From assembly GCF_042453785.1 (NCBI RefSeq), contig NC_091674.1, positions 25,064,001 through 25,128,000 of the forward strand: DNA of 64,000 nucleotides. Reading direction: 5' to 3'. Source of the stretch: Malus domestica (lineage: Eukaryota; Streptophyta; Magnoliopsida; Rosales; Rosaceae). Position 1 is the stretch's first letter, and every line of letters starts with the position of its first letter. This document shows positions 1-11,164 of this stretch, in pieces. Both the position numbers and the translations under genes were made by a program. The notes beneath the pieces were generated by a model. The model was given only the letters and a program-made list of their open reading frames with translations. It did no database searches and was not told where the DNA came from.

Positions 1-1
1 C

Positions 2-2046
2 TCCTCCCGAACGGTCCTAAGCCGTGGACGCGAACCCCGTTCCTCCGAGAAAGAGTTCCAAGAGCGCTGCCAAAAATTCCGCCTTCGACCAGCCACCCCG
101 GAAACCCATTGCACCGACACCTTTGGCGAGTGGTGGGAGAAATACACCCAGGAATTCTTTGGTGCGCCGGTCGGAGAGGTGCTTAGCAGACTCTTCAGTG
201 ACCGGCCTAAGAAGGCCTCGGCCCCTCATCCTCAAGGTACCTGTTCCACTTTCCTCCTTTCCATCAACCTTGCATATTGATTTGCCTTACTGAATTGTCT
301 TTATCTTTTTAGGTAGTCGGCCTTTGAGAAAGACGGAGGCAGTTGCCGCTGCCACGGCCGAGAAAAAATCGGTCGTGGCCCAAAAGGACAAACCCGCTGG
401 TAGGGCCGTGCTGATCAAACGGCCCCGCCAAGAGGCCGAGCCGGCTGTCGAGCCTTCCCCGCCTGCTAAGCGGGTTAAACAAATGGCGAAGAAAGGTGCA
501 CGGGAGATCCACGTTATCTCCAGTCACACGACGACTCCCAGTGCTTCCCCTTCTCCCGCCGCCGGTCATTCTGGGGTCGAGAAACAGCCGACTTTGGCCG
601 CAGAGACGGCCCCAGCGCGGCCTGCCTCTATGGCCGGCGCATCAATTGTCCCTCCCTCTATCGAGAAGGCACCTGTCTCACAACAGGCGGTTTCTACAAC
701 CGAGGGAACCTCTCCCAAGAATCCAACGCCCTCGGTCCTCGTGTTGGAAGAGAGTGAGGGGAGCGACGAGGTCCCGCTGGCGCATCGTCCTCATGCTCGT
801 CGACAACCTCCTCCAGTATCCGAGATGGCGGTTTAAACCGGCCCCTCCTCGGCTAATCGTGGCAAGCGCACGGTCGAGGAACCGACCCCGGTGGCCGAAC
901 CTCTCGTTCCTTCTCAGGGCCAGGACGTCCCTGCCTCCCCTGAAGCAACTGCGCCAGTCGGCCCATCGGCAGCCGACCGTGGCAAACGGCTGCTCGAGGA
1001 ACCCGAGGCCACGGCGGAATCGCCGATCCATTCTCAAGACCAAGGCTTCCACATTCCTCCACAAGAGGTTACCTCGGCTTTTGTAAGTACCTTCAATTGT
1101 CTCCTCCTGATTGCTTTTCTGCTTTAGAATTCTAAACAAGGAAAATATTAAATGTCAGGTGCCTGTACATTCTTTTCACCGTCAATTCTATGCGCCGAAG
1201 GGCGTTATCTATATTTCCTGGCCGCCTCAGTGGCCATCAAACGTAGATAACTTCCATAGGCCGCGTGAAGTGAGAAGCAATCTGAGACACTGGGCTCGGC
1301 CATTGAGTTCTTTAGGTTCGAGCAACGATCCTGGGGACATGGCCGAGGTCTCCTCTCGGCAGGTTAAAAAAATGACACCTTGCTATTCTTGTCATGACTT
1401 CCTCTAAGCTTAACCTTGTCTATTCGTGCAGGCTTCATGGGAGGTTGAATTCAAAGCCCTCCTTTCCAGCACGACTGCAGAGTCCGGCCCTTCGGCCGCT
1501 CCGACTGAGGCTGCCGATCCAAGCGCCTTAACCCAGTTACGGGAAGTCCTGTCGCTCTCATCTTCGCAAGTACTTGAACGCAACGGTCTTGATCTGCTCG
1601 GCGTGTGTCTGAACGACCTTGGAGCCGACGGTCGCCTGAGCGGAGATGCCATTGTTCGGGCATCGTCTGCCTTGGAGCGCGTTCGGGAGACATTTAGTAT
1701 CTTCCAGACTGCGCTGAAGGCCGAACAAGACCTGCAAGCCGCCACGGCCGTTCAAGACACCCTCCGTCCGAAGATTGACGATCTACGGGCAAAAGGAGAA
1801 GCGTTAGCCGAGCTCGACCGTCAGATGGCCGAACTAGCAAAACGCCGGTCGGCCATTGCTTCTGAGCTTGCGAGGGACTTCGAGTCAGGTGGGAAGGATC
1901 GCCTAACTGAGTATGCGGCGGCCAAAAAACGGGTCGAGCGGCTGAAGCTGGACAAAAAGAATCGGCAAGCCGAAGTCATCATGGCCGACGTGCGGTGGTT
2001 GGAATTGAAGGCTCTGCTCAGCACTCTTCTTCCCTCGTCTCCTTGA
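2..2046 (+). pseudogene. antisense spliced extra ORF of the retrotransposon (C-terminal part of a plant-mobile-domain-like protein), nonsense mutation
   Basis: Four exons join in one frame: 2-236, 313-1082, 1159-1362 and 1432-2046, with GT-AG introns at 237-312, 1083-1158 and 1363-1431. Exon 1 contains FGEWWEKYTQEFF, which resembles the end of the plant mobile domain (PMD, formerly aminotransferase-like). The PMD itself would lie to the left. Exon 2 is low-complexity, rich in Pro, Ala, Lys and Glu, with a repeated RGKR..EEP motif. Exon 4 ends in an alpha-helical, probably coiled-coil region of charged heptads before the TGA at 2044-2046. A TAA at 834-836 interrupts exon 2 in frame, so this copy is broken. 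The gene runs against gag-pol and the two 3' ends are only 85 bp apart. The PMD assignment is family knowledge applied to a partial sequence. The exon structure is read directly. Confidence 0.72.
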
Positions 2047-2131
2047 ATGTATTCAACCTAATCATTTTTGTAATACCTATCAATCTTAATGGAATGATTT
2101 TTTTTTTTTTGTACTGGTACAACAATTTTTT
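2047..2131. other. spacer between convergent pol and antisense ORF
   Basis: This AT-rich spacer holds two T-tracts, at about 2098-2111 and 2125-2133. The stop codons of the plus-strand gene and of pol face each other across it, so it must contain both 3' ends. I see no separate gene. Confidence 0.5.
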
Positions 2132-4564
2132 TTATTCACGCATTTCCCATGTGACCGGATAGTATTTCTTCAAGAACTTCCCATTAATTGGTAATTTGTG
2201 AACTACCCCAGTCCGGTCTTTAAGATGATACGCCCCTTTGCCGTATACTTTATGCACAATGAACGGCCCTTCCCAATTCGGCGACCACTTGCCGAACCTA
2301 GGATCTTTTAATCCTATGGGCAACACCGTTTGCCACACCAATTCACCCTCGCCGAACGTTTTCTGTCGCACCTTCTGATTATAGGCTCGCTCGGCAATCT
2401 GTTTTTGTACCACCAGTAAGTTATAAGCATCAAGTCGTGCCTCTTCCAAATCTTCCAGTCCCTGTCTCATGGACTGATTATATTCGGCGCTAAACAAACT
2501 ACTTTGTTCAATTAATCGCAATGAATTTATGCTCAACTCGACTGGTAGCACCGCATCGTGTCCGTAGGTTAATGCGTATGGGGTTGTTGCAGTCGCCGAT
2601 CGGGGCGACGTTCGGTATGCCCATAATGCCTCGTTTAACTTCAAATGCCACATGCCAGGCCTTTCTTTTATTATTTTTTCGAGGATGCCGATCAACACTT
2701 TATTACTTGCCTCGGCCTGCCCATTCGCCTGTGGATAATACGGTGTGGACTGTTCCAGCCGAATTTTTAAATTGGCCGTGTATTCTTTGAACCTTTCGGC
2801 TGTGAAGATTGTTCCATTGTCAGTTATGATCGTTTCTGGAACACCGAATCGGGTCACAATGTGTTCCTCCACGAAATCGCAAACTTCTTTAGATGTTAAC
2901 TCGGCATATGATTTTGCTTCGACCCACTTAGTGAAGTAATCAGTTGCGACCATTATCCATGCATGCTTAGCAGCTCCGGAAGTCGGCATGATTTTGCCGA
3001 TTACATCCATGGCCCATCCTCTAAACGGCCACGGCTTAATGACCGAATGTAGTGATTCGGCCGGGACCCTTTGTATAGGCCCGTGGATTTGGCACTGCAC
3101 GCATCCTCGTGCAAACTCGATACAATCTTTCAGTATTCTCGGCCAAAAATAACCGTGTCGTCGGAGTAGCCATCGTATTTTTCGTCCAGACTGGTGAGCT
3201 CCGCATACCCCTTCATGAACCTCTGCGATCGCTCGAGCACTCTCTTGGGGGCCGAGGCATAGCAATAACAAACCATCTTCGCCCTTTCGGTACAACTCGT
3301 TCTGGTACGTGACATAATTCGTGGCGTGAACCCGTGTCCTGCGACTATGTTTTCCGTTAGGATTGTCAAGGTACTGCATAATGGGCTTTCTCCAATCATC
3401 TGGTACTGCCTCGGCCGCGCAAATTTCTATAGAGTCCTGCCGATCTAACAACGAAGGCAGGGACATGACCCTGGTGCGTATCACATTGTCTCGACGGAGG
3501 ATTTGCTGATCAACCAAGGCCGGGTATAATTGTCGTAATATTGGTATCTCCCGGCCTAGCTTGCCCCCCAGGAGTTGTGCACCGGAGGCGATTTGAGCCA
3601 ACTCGTCTGCGTCGGTATTATGAACCCGAGAAACATGCTCGAATGTAACACCGTCAAAAGACTCGGCCAAATAGCTGGCAACCATGTGGTAAGGCGCCAG
3701 AGTACAACTCATGCAGCGAAAAGATCCATTAATTTGGTTAATCACTAACTCAGAATCCCCGAGGACGAGGACACGAGTGGCGTGTAAGTCAAGAAGGAGG
3801 CCCAGACCAATGACCAGCGCCTCGTATTCGGCCTGATTATTGGTGCAGTCGAAATCCAATTTGAGCGAAAAATACCAACGATCGTTGTGGGGAGATTGAA
3901 TGACGATGCATGCGCCGGCCGAGGACGAAGTACTAGAACCATCGAAATACATCGTCCAATAGTTGTCGCGGGTCACCACCATGCCGATTTCGACGTCAGC
4001 ACTCCCAAACCCGTAAGGCGAAGGGTGCTGGGCAAGGAAATCGGCCAATGCCTGTCCCTTCACAGCTTTTTGCGGCACGTATTGCAAACTGAACTCGGAC
4101 AACGCCATCGTCCATTTCCCAATTCGGCCCTTCACAATTGGCCGGGTAAGCATGTACCGGATAACGTCGGTCTGGGCAATGACTTGGGTGACCGACGGGA
4201 GCATGTAATGCCGAAGCTTGGATGCAGCGAAGAATACGGCGAGACAGAGTTTCTCAACGGTGGAGTAATTGATCTCCGGATGACTCAGATTACGGCTGAG
4301 GTAGAAGATAGCCTGTTCCCGTCCGGCATCGTTGTCTTGCGCGAGAAGGCAACCAATGGACTCCTCGGCCGCCGAAATGTATAGCTTGAGAGGCTTACCG
4401 CGCCGAGGAGGGACCAGGACAGGTGGATTTGTGAGAGAAACCTTGATCTGTGTAAACGCCGCCTGATGCTCCTTATTCCACACGAACTTATCTGAGTCCT
4501 TGAGCTTCAAAAGTGTAGAAAACGCTTTCATCTTACCTGCTGAATTAGCAATAAATCGGCGTCA
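2132..4564 (-). pseudogene. pol: RNase H, second (archaeal-type) RNase H, integrase
   Basis: One 799-codon open frame lies downstream of a TGA at 4562-4564 that separates it from RT. In order it shows a Ty3-type RNase H (VWNKEHQAAF..., then SRNLSHPEINYS), a second RNase H with YFDGSS, NNQAEYEAL and LGDSELV that supplies its own acidic residues, and a zinc-binding H-H-C-C segment ending CVQC. The integrase core follows with MDVIGK, TDNGT and the Glu of QANGQAEAS, so D-D-E are all present. A GPF/Y-like C-terminal module comes last (WEGPFIVHKVYGKGAYHL). No chromodomain is seen, as expected for Tat. This part is intact over its full length, but it cannot be expressed as normal Gag-Pol because of upstream breaks. 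Confidence 0.92.
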
Positions 4565-5502
4565 AAATTTGATCTGGCCGAGTAAGGATTGTAATTGCTT
4601 CTTCGTTGTTGGGGGTGGAGCATTGATGATTGCGCGAGCCTTATTCTCATCGACTTCAATCCCACGATGATGTACGAGAAAACCAAGAAAATTCCCGGCC
4701 GATACACCGAAGGCACACTTCGCAGGATTCATCTTGAGGTTGTGCTGACGCATGCGGAGGAAAGCCTGTCTGAGATCGTCCAGATGTGTCTGTCGGCGTT
4801 TAGATTTGACGACAACATCATTGATATAAACTTCGACGATGGTGCCAATTAAATCATGGAAGATGGTGTTCATCGCCCGTTGGTACGTGGCGCCGGCATT
4901 CTTGAGGCCGAATGGCATGACAACCCATTCGTAAGTGCCGAGTGCCCCCGGGCAACGGAAAGCAGTTTTGTGCACATCGGCTTCGGCAATAAATATTTGG
5001 TTGTACCCGGCATGTCCATCCATAAAGGACAAGATCACATGATTCGCCGCGGCATCGATTAACAAATCTGAAATCGGCATTGTATACTCATCTTTGGGCG
5101 TTGCCAGATTCAGATTTCGAAAATCGGTGCAGATGCGCAGTGCACCACTTTTCTTTAATACAGGAACAATATTCGCCAACCATTCGACATATCGAGCTGT
5201 CCGAATGAATCCGGCTTTCAAAAGCCGAACTAGTTCGTCCTTGATACTGAGTTGTACTTCGGTCGAGAATCGACGAGGTGGTTGACGGAAAGGCTTGAAT
5301 CCGGGCTTAATACGTAATTCATGCTCGACCAGAGCACGATCTAAACCGGGCATTTCATGATAGCTCCAAGCAAAACAATCTTTGAATTCCGTAAGCAAGG
5401 CCCGCAACTCGTCCTTCATTTGTTGAGGAAGTAAAGCGCTAACAAACACAGGCCGTGGGTCACCGGCCGTCCCAACATTAATTTCTTCTAGGGGTCCTTA
5501 AC
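4565..5502 (-). pseudogene. pol: reverse transcriptase, catalytic motif altered
   Basis: The frame shows classic Ty3/gypsy RT blocks: LVRLLKAGFIR, RICTDFRNLN, SFMDGHAGYNQI, VVMPFGLKNAGATYQR and FLGFLVHHRGIEV. The catalytic box reads YIND where active enzymes have Y-x-D-D, so the first of the paired aspartates is Asn. The frame ends in TGA at 4562-4564, inside the conserved stretch after SLLGQIKF. At its start it is cut off from the protease part by a frame change near 5490, beside a C-homopolymer. The enzyme is dead by both the stop and the active-site change. Confidence 0.9.
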
Positions 5503-5710
5503 TTGGGGCCGATAATCCTCGAGCTCGGCCGGGGCGGCTCGAACTTGATCAAAAGATAAGGCAGGACCAGGATCCTCTTCGGCAAGGAATTCGACGAGGT
5601 TAACGCCTGAATTCGGTTGCCGAGATATAGTATACCAATGGGCCAGCAGTCGTTCCATCGTAGATGAAACCGCGGCCCTACGTTTGTCCTGGTCTGTGTC
5701 AGACATCAGA
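5488..5710 (-). pseudogene. PR-RT connecting segment displaced to another frame
   Basis: Between about 5700 and 5490 the coding-like sequence (MERLLAHWYTISRQ and following residues) sits in a different minus-strand frame from the protease and RT on either side. Both transitions occur beside runs of C on the minus strand, so paired indels are the simplest explanation. Some Tat elements (Ogre) place an intron in this region, which is an alternative that I cannot test here. Confidence 0.55.
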
Positions 5711-7654
5711 CTCGGGGAGAAAATTGGCCAATCCGAGTCTCGCCGAATCCTGGTGGACAGTCTCGGCGCCAACCTCGATAGCTTTCTGAACCGAAATCCG
5801 AGTCGGCCGTCCGTCTTCATTGAAGCCTTGCAATGTAATGTAGCCTACGTGATCATCATAATACCGGGCTTGGATCATGTTAGCTTCGAAAGGTTGGCTA
5901 TCGGCCGGATGAACAGTGACCGATTTGCCGTCCCAAAAGACAAGCACTTGATACAACGAAGAAGGAATACAGCTGGTTTGATGGATCCAATCTCGGCCGA
6001 GCAATGCATTATACTCGGTTTTGGAATCAACCATGAAAAAGGCGGTCATGTGGGTGCGACCAGCAATATTGACGGTTAACGGAAGTACCCCTTTGGTTTG
6101 GGATTTGTCGCCGACGAAACTACTCATTGTGATTCCTGACGGAATAAGCTCGTCATTCGAACGGCGTAAGGCCTTCATGATGTTCAGGGGCATGATATTG
6201 ACAGTAGCCCCACAGTCGACAAAAACTTTAGAAACTGGATACCCCTCAATGTGGGCCGTCACATACAATGGCTTTAAATGGTGAAGCTTGGCCGACGATG
6301 AACGAGGGAACAACTCGGCCAAGGCAGCCTTTAAACCATCATCTTTTGTTGCTGACTCTCCTTCAGCAACCGACACAAAATCAATATGGCCGGGTTCTTC
6401 GGCAACCACATCTCCATCGAGGAAATTTGGTTGAGCCGTGCGTGATTGAAAATCGGCAGGTAACACATGGACCATACTGATTTCCATATTCTCCAGGACT
6501 GATGGGCCCATTGGGTCGATACCCTCCTTGCTCGGTTGGTCGGCAACGAACGATTCCGTTGCGGTCAAAGTTGGTCCACAAGATTCCTCTATTTCCTCTG
6601 TGATGGCTTCATTCGGCGGTGCTTCATCAGCGAGTCGTTGGTCCTGTGCGACCGCTTCAGGTAGGGTCAAAATTGACAGTGCTCTTGGGGCCAAAGCCTG
6701 AACCTGCTCTTGATAGTGGAACCGGGCATCCCTGACGTCGAGATAAGCATCTAGACGTGCGACACGCGCAACTTCATCGGCCGTAAGGCCGAAGAGAGAA
6801 ACAGCCGAAAATACCTCGAAGTGATATCGTAAATACTGAAGGTCCTCCATCGAGAAAGGGAGGTCAGCTGCAACGATATCGGTGTACGGGTCAACTTCAA
6901 ATCCAAAGACACGAGCTTCTCGGATATGCTGGAACCTTGCTTTCAATCCTGGATCTGAGGTCTTTTGGATGACTCGCTCGGCATCCGGACAAGTCAGGAT
7001 CAGATCAATAGTGTCCTGGCATGCCTTCGGCAAACCATACAGATCGTTGGCCGAATGCTTCTTATGAAATTCTCGCATATATTCCAAGGCCTCCCCAAGA
7101 AATGGTGGATGCAAATTCCGTCGAATTTTGATCAAAGGTTCTTGTATAGCTGGCGGTGCGAATTTGCTTTCGGCCTCTTGTCTGAAAAACTCGAGTCGTG
7201 CCTTCATCTCCCCTGGCCGAAGAAGAAGTTTGATCCGTTTATCAGCCTCCTCGAACGTAGTTTCAACATCTCGGTCGACCAACCGTTTCCCTTGAACCAA
7301 CTCTGTCATGATAGAGGGACTTGGTCGCTCATCATCGGGAGCAACTGTGTCCTTCGGCTGCCATTTAGGGGCCGAAGTTTCATGGGTTGCCCGTCGGCGA
7401 GCCATGCAATCTATCCTTTGGTGCCTACGTTTTTGGGATTTGGACAGTGCCGTGTAAACTCCCCTCGAAGAATGATATGTATACCACCGTTGATCTTTAG
7501 GTTCAGGAGGTTTGAAGGTTTTCTGGCTCCGCGATGATTCTGAGTTGCTAGAATTGCGTTTGTAGTAATCATCGTCATAGAACGAATCATCAAAATCGAG
7601 GCGTCTCCGGACCGGGGGTATCTCTTCCATCCGTTGGTCGACCAAGCCTGTCAA
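5699..7654 (-). pseudogene. Gag C-terminal region and aspartic protease
   Basis: This is an open stretch of about 651 codons. Its first ATG is not at the boundary; the frame is entered from the gag frame through a shift near 7600-7680. The first part is rich in charged residues. The distal part holds a retropepsin-like domain with VFVDCGATVNIMPL, where D-x-G-A is the catalytic triplet, and further on NALLGRDWIH, the typical second conserved block. It ends at the TGA at 5699-5701, where the frame moves into the PR-RT connector. No zinc knuckle is evident in this stretch, although two Cys pairs occur just upstream in the gag frame (CRKC). Confidence 0.85.
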
Positions 7655-9653
7655 AAACCCCTTGATGTTGGCCTATCTTGGCAACATTCTGCCGGGTTGC
7701 GGTCACGGGTCGTTCCGTCCCAAGTAAAGGGGGCTTCTCCTCTGGCTCACTCTCGACCTTTGTTCTACATTTCCTGCACAAAACCGCCATCCCGCTGTCT
7801 TCATCGGTAGTATAATCCATCATAGGTTTGACAACAGCGGGTCCTGTTAAAGCCGTAGGTGGTGCGTTTGAAAGGAAATCGGCCATGAAACGTGGCCGAG
7901 AATTCTAAGTCCGAAAACGTTGCGTCGTAACGACTTCGGCCTTCCCTTTCCCTTTGTCCTTAGGGAGGCACGCATCGACCATATTCACGGTTGCCGTGGG
8001 GAACGGATCAGCGTCAATACCCATCTTCTTCTCGGGAAATTTCAGTTTACCATTATCAATCCAGCTTTGGACATTATCACGAAATACGACACAATTGTTT
8101 GTCGTATGTTTGCTCGAATTGTGATATTTGCAATACACATTTCCCTTAAGCTCTTCGGCCTTAGGAATGTTGTGACCAGGCCGAAGCTTGATAATTCTTG
8201 CGGACAACAGTTGGTCAAAAATTGCGTCAGCCTTGGTAATATCAAAAGTGTAAACCTTCGACGGTTTCAATGCTCATTCGGTAGCCGAGCGACTTTTGAC
8301 TTCTCTAGAATCAACCTGAGTCAATGCCTTGCAAACGTATGGCTTATCTATTACTATCTCGGCCGCATCCACACTAACACACTCATCCTCGGTGGATGCA
8401 TAGTTGACAGTAGGATTCTTGTAAAGCGTCCCCCGAGATGGCGTTTTCGAAACCTTCTCCTCGCGGAGCAAATAGTCATACTGTTCGACATGTTGGGCTA
8501 ATTCGTACATGTCCCGAAAATTTGCCCCCAAGAATTTCTTTTTATATTCGACGTCTAATCCGTTCAAAGCAAGCCTGACGAATTCTACTTCGGGTAAAGG
8601 TACTCGGCACCAATTCCTGGCTGACTTGAACCTAGTAAGATAATCCATTGGTGATTCATCAGATGCCTAAGCCATCCTTGCTAACGAAGAAACTGACATC
8701 TCCATTCCTGGCCGATAAAACTGCTCATGGAATTTCTCGACCAACTCTTCCCAGTTCTGGACGGAATTGGGGGGTAAATTAATGTACCAAGCGAATGCCG
8801 AGCCGGTCAATGAGAAGTTGAACAGCCGTAACTTATGAAAGTCACTATTAACATCTCCGCATTGCGCGGTAAAACGAGCCACGTGTTCTAACGAAGATAA
8901 GGACGATTCACCGGCAAAGAGGCTAAAATCTGGAATCTTGAAGCCTTTAGGGTATCCAAACGTTTCCACGTAAGCTGGGTACGGATGGATAAACTTAGGA
9001 AACTTCGGCCCCTTTTTCATGGCCGAGTCAATCATCCGCTGGACTTCGGTCATATCAACAGGTGCTGCTTCACTCCTCTGGTTGGTTCCGTCTGACCCGC
9101 TGTTCGACCCTCCACCTTTTTCCAATTCAATTGGTTTGGGGCGAGCAGGAATAGGTTCGGCCGGTACAATTGGTAACGGATTGTTTCCTGGAGGGCAATG
9201 CTGGAGAAGATCGGAAGGCCTGCTGCCACCGACTTTATTAAACAACATTTCGAGCAACCTGTTCTGTCGCTCAGCAGAACTGATTATCGCATCATGCAGT
9301 TTGTCGATGCCTCGACTAAATGTCTGCTCGACTGACCGAGACTGCTCGTCTAGTCGCTTTCAGATAAACGACCTCGTTGGTGGGTCAGATCCTTCACCAC
9401 CATCCTCGTCGCAATCCTCTATTATCCCTTCATTGAGAACGCACGTGTTTCTGTTAGGGATCTCTAAACCACGGGGCTGACCGCCGAGATTAACTTCTCT
9501 CTCTCGGCGAGTCGCGCTCGTGGACTCAGGTGTCGCAGCGCTAAGGAGGTTCTGCGCCTGTGGCACACTCTGTCCTATGCTCTGACTCGGCAAATCGGCT
9601 GTCGACTTTCCCATAGCTGTTTTCTTTTTTACCGATCGTGTTTCAATTGGCAT
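7590..9653 (-). pseudogene. gag, interrupted by four in-frame stops
   Basis: ATG at 9651-9653 lies 43 bp inside the LTR edge. The same frame continues to 7590 and is interrupted by TGA 9360-9362, TAG 8667-8669, TGA 8274-8276 and TAG 7905-7907. The central part matches the retrotransposon Gag family: FPKFIHPYPAYVETFGYPKG, SLTGSAFAWYINLPPNSVQ, NWEELVEKFHEQFYRPG and, after the TAG, FKSARNWCRVPLPEVEFV. A zinc-finger-like segment follows (CKYHNSSKHTTNNCVVFRD). Near 7655 the frame is lost to the protease frame. TGA and TAG codons that could arise from CGA or CAG fit cytosine deamination of a methylated, silenced copy. Confidence 0.88.
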
Positions 9654-9675
9654 GAACTTCGTAGTTTAGCACTGG

Positions 9676-9693
9676 GTCCCACTGGGCGTGCCA
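9676..9693 (-). other. candidate primer-binding site
   Basis: Read on the minus strand, TGGCACGCCCAGTGGGAC starts three bases after the LTR end. It begins with TGG, as needed to pair with the CCA end of a tRNA. I did not assign the tRNA. Confidence 0.5.
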
Positions 9694-10092
9694 AAATGTT
9701 GACCCTAGAAACTACAAAGCCTACGTGGCGCGCAGGCCGAGTATTTTCTAAGCTAACTACGTCCTTCGGTGATTGCGGGGCGTGCCAACTCGTCGGCCGA
9801 GCTCGACCGAGGAGTAAATTTGTTGATGTTGCGTTGAGCGCGCTGATGACTTCTGTGTCTTGCGATTGCGGCCGAGGAAGGAACAATTCTCGGCCTCTTG
9901 GGTTCTAGAGCCTGAAGACAAGGCTGCTAAAATGCGAAGTTCACGAACCGAATTCGGCTTCCAACGTGCCGAATACAATAACCTGGTAACACCTCACTTC
10001 GCCGAGAAGGCTGATGAGATGACCTCGACCAATAAGGATTCGGAAATCCTTCTCGACCGAGACTTGGATAGGTAACCAGTCGTCCTCGCCGT

Positions 10093-10215
10093 AGTGCTGT
10101 TGATGCCAACGGAAGATGCTGCGAGATCGGCTGATTCTACGGTGAAAGAGCTATCTATGCCGACTAAAGATATCACCGGTTGCTTTCACAGTGCTGTTGA
10201 TGCCAACGGAAGATG
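10093..10215. repeat. 26-bp direct repeat within the LTR
   Basis: The 26-bp sequence at 10093-10118 (AGTGCTGTTGATGCC...) recurs exactly at 10190-10215, 97 bp apart. On the element's strand it lies downstream of the TATA box, in the transcribed R/U5 part. Confidence 0.85.
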
Positions 10216-10316
10216 TGTCAGCGAAAAAGAAAAAGAAAAATCACAAGTTGTGAGAGTTTGCGCAGGGCAATTTTGTATTGATTTTTGTAGGGCTTTTCCT
10301 GATGCACAGCGTCCCC

Positions 10317-10325
10317 TATTTATAG
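10317..10325 (-). promoter_or_regulatory. TATA box of the retrotransposon LTR
   Basis: Minus-strand CTATAAATA followed by GGGG is a consensus plant TATA element. Transcription should start about 30 bp to the left, near 10285-10290, and proceed through gag-pol. Confidence 0.75.
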
Positions 10326-10851
10326 TACTGAACCTTGAGTCCGAGTTTACATCCTACTCGGACTAGGTTTCCATCTCCGGATCACCTCGACCAATCCTAC
10401 ACCTACTAGGACTATGAACCTAGTCCTTAGCTAAGCTGGATTAGTTTCCTGGATATCCGATCCCGTCAAGACTCCCCATTGCACTAGGATTCGTCCTAAC
10501 CGCCCTAGGTTTGAACTCCCACGGGTTGACCGATCCATGGTCCTTTTGCCGCCTGGCCTCCTGGGCTGAGAGTGATCCTACCCTCGGCCCAAACTATTAT
10601 TTTGGGCCCAAACAGTTTTTTAAATGACTAAAAACACTTTTAGAAAAGAAAAAAAATATTTTTACATCCTAAAAGCACTTGAAGTGCAAGTGTTTTTCAG
10701 GATTCACTTGTGTTTTTATTAAGGATTGGTTCAAAAAACATTTCACTTAAAAAAAATTTCAATCATTTTAAAAGTACTTCCAAACGAGCCTTTAAACTAT
10801 GATTATTGCATCTTTCATTTCATCAATAAAAAATATGCAACTCACATATGG

Positions 10852-11026
10852 TTTTTTTTTAAACAAAAAAATATTATCTACACTAAAGAGGGGGGGGGTG
10901 AGCTTAGCCTCACAATGAGCTAGCAATAATGTGATTCAAATTCGCCTTTTGCGAAAATCGAACCTAAAACATCTCACTTATAAGTAAAAATGAATATTAC
11001 TAGACCGTAGTACTAAGTGACTTAAG
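10852..11026 (-). mobile_element. tRNA-derived SINE-like insertion
   Basis: On the minus strand the segment carries TACGGTCTAGTAATATTC followed by GGTTCGATTTTCGC, which resemble RNA polymerase III A and B boxes of tRNA-derived SINEs. It ends in a T/A-rich tail. Short TATGG direct repeats flank it (10847-10851 and 11027-11031). Copy B has the undisrupted site (CACGTATAGTATTGAC), which shows that this is an insertion. Confidence 0.65.
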
Positions 11027-11164
11027 TATGGTATTGACTTGCCTTTTTAATCCAAAACCAGAGAGGTTGCTTGCTTTGCCATAATATATGGTTATTCTTT
11101 GTATCGCTGTTGAATTTCAAGTTGCCCTAGTTATTATTAGAATCTCCCTCCAAAAAACCAAACC

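Larger units (their letters stand above)
1..10614 (-). mobile_element. Ty3/gypsy LTR retrotransposon, Tat-like lineage, decayed, left end off window
   Basis: The element runs right to left. It has a 5' LTR at 9697-10614, a primer-binding region, gag, protease, reverse transcriptase, RNase H, a second RNase H, integrase, and then an antisense spliced gene before the missing 3' LTR. Domain order PR-RT-RH-INT defines Ty3/gypsy. A second RNase H between the first one and integrase, and extra ORFs beside gag-pol, are known traits of the Tat lineage. The copy is dead: I see in-frame stops in gag, frame changes at 7600-7680, near 5700 and near 5490, a stop at the RT/RNase H border, and an altered RT catalytic motif. 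The second LTR and left target duplication lie outside the window, so insertion age cannot be estimated here. Confidence 0.93.
9697..10614 (-). repeat. 5' LTR (918 bp)
   Basis: The LTR is bounded by TGTTGACCC at 9697 and CCCAAACA at 10614, so it has TGTT...AACA ends in either orientation. The gag start and PBS lie directly on the left, as expected for a minus-strand element. The LTR carries a TATA box at 10317-10325 and a 26-bp direct repeat near its middle. Sequence to the right (GTTTT...) should be the target duplication, but its partner lies off the window. Confidence 0.88.

Noticed and set aside
1083-1431. A single 349-bp intron in the antisense ORF
   Set aside because: The middle (1159-1362) is open in phase, has AG and GT borders and protein-like content, so it is better read as an exon with two small introns.
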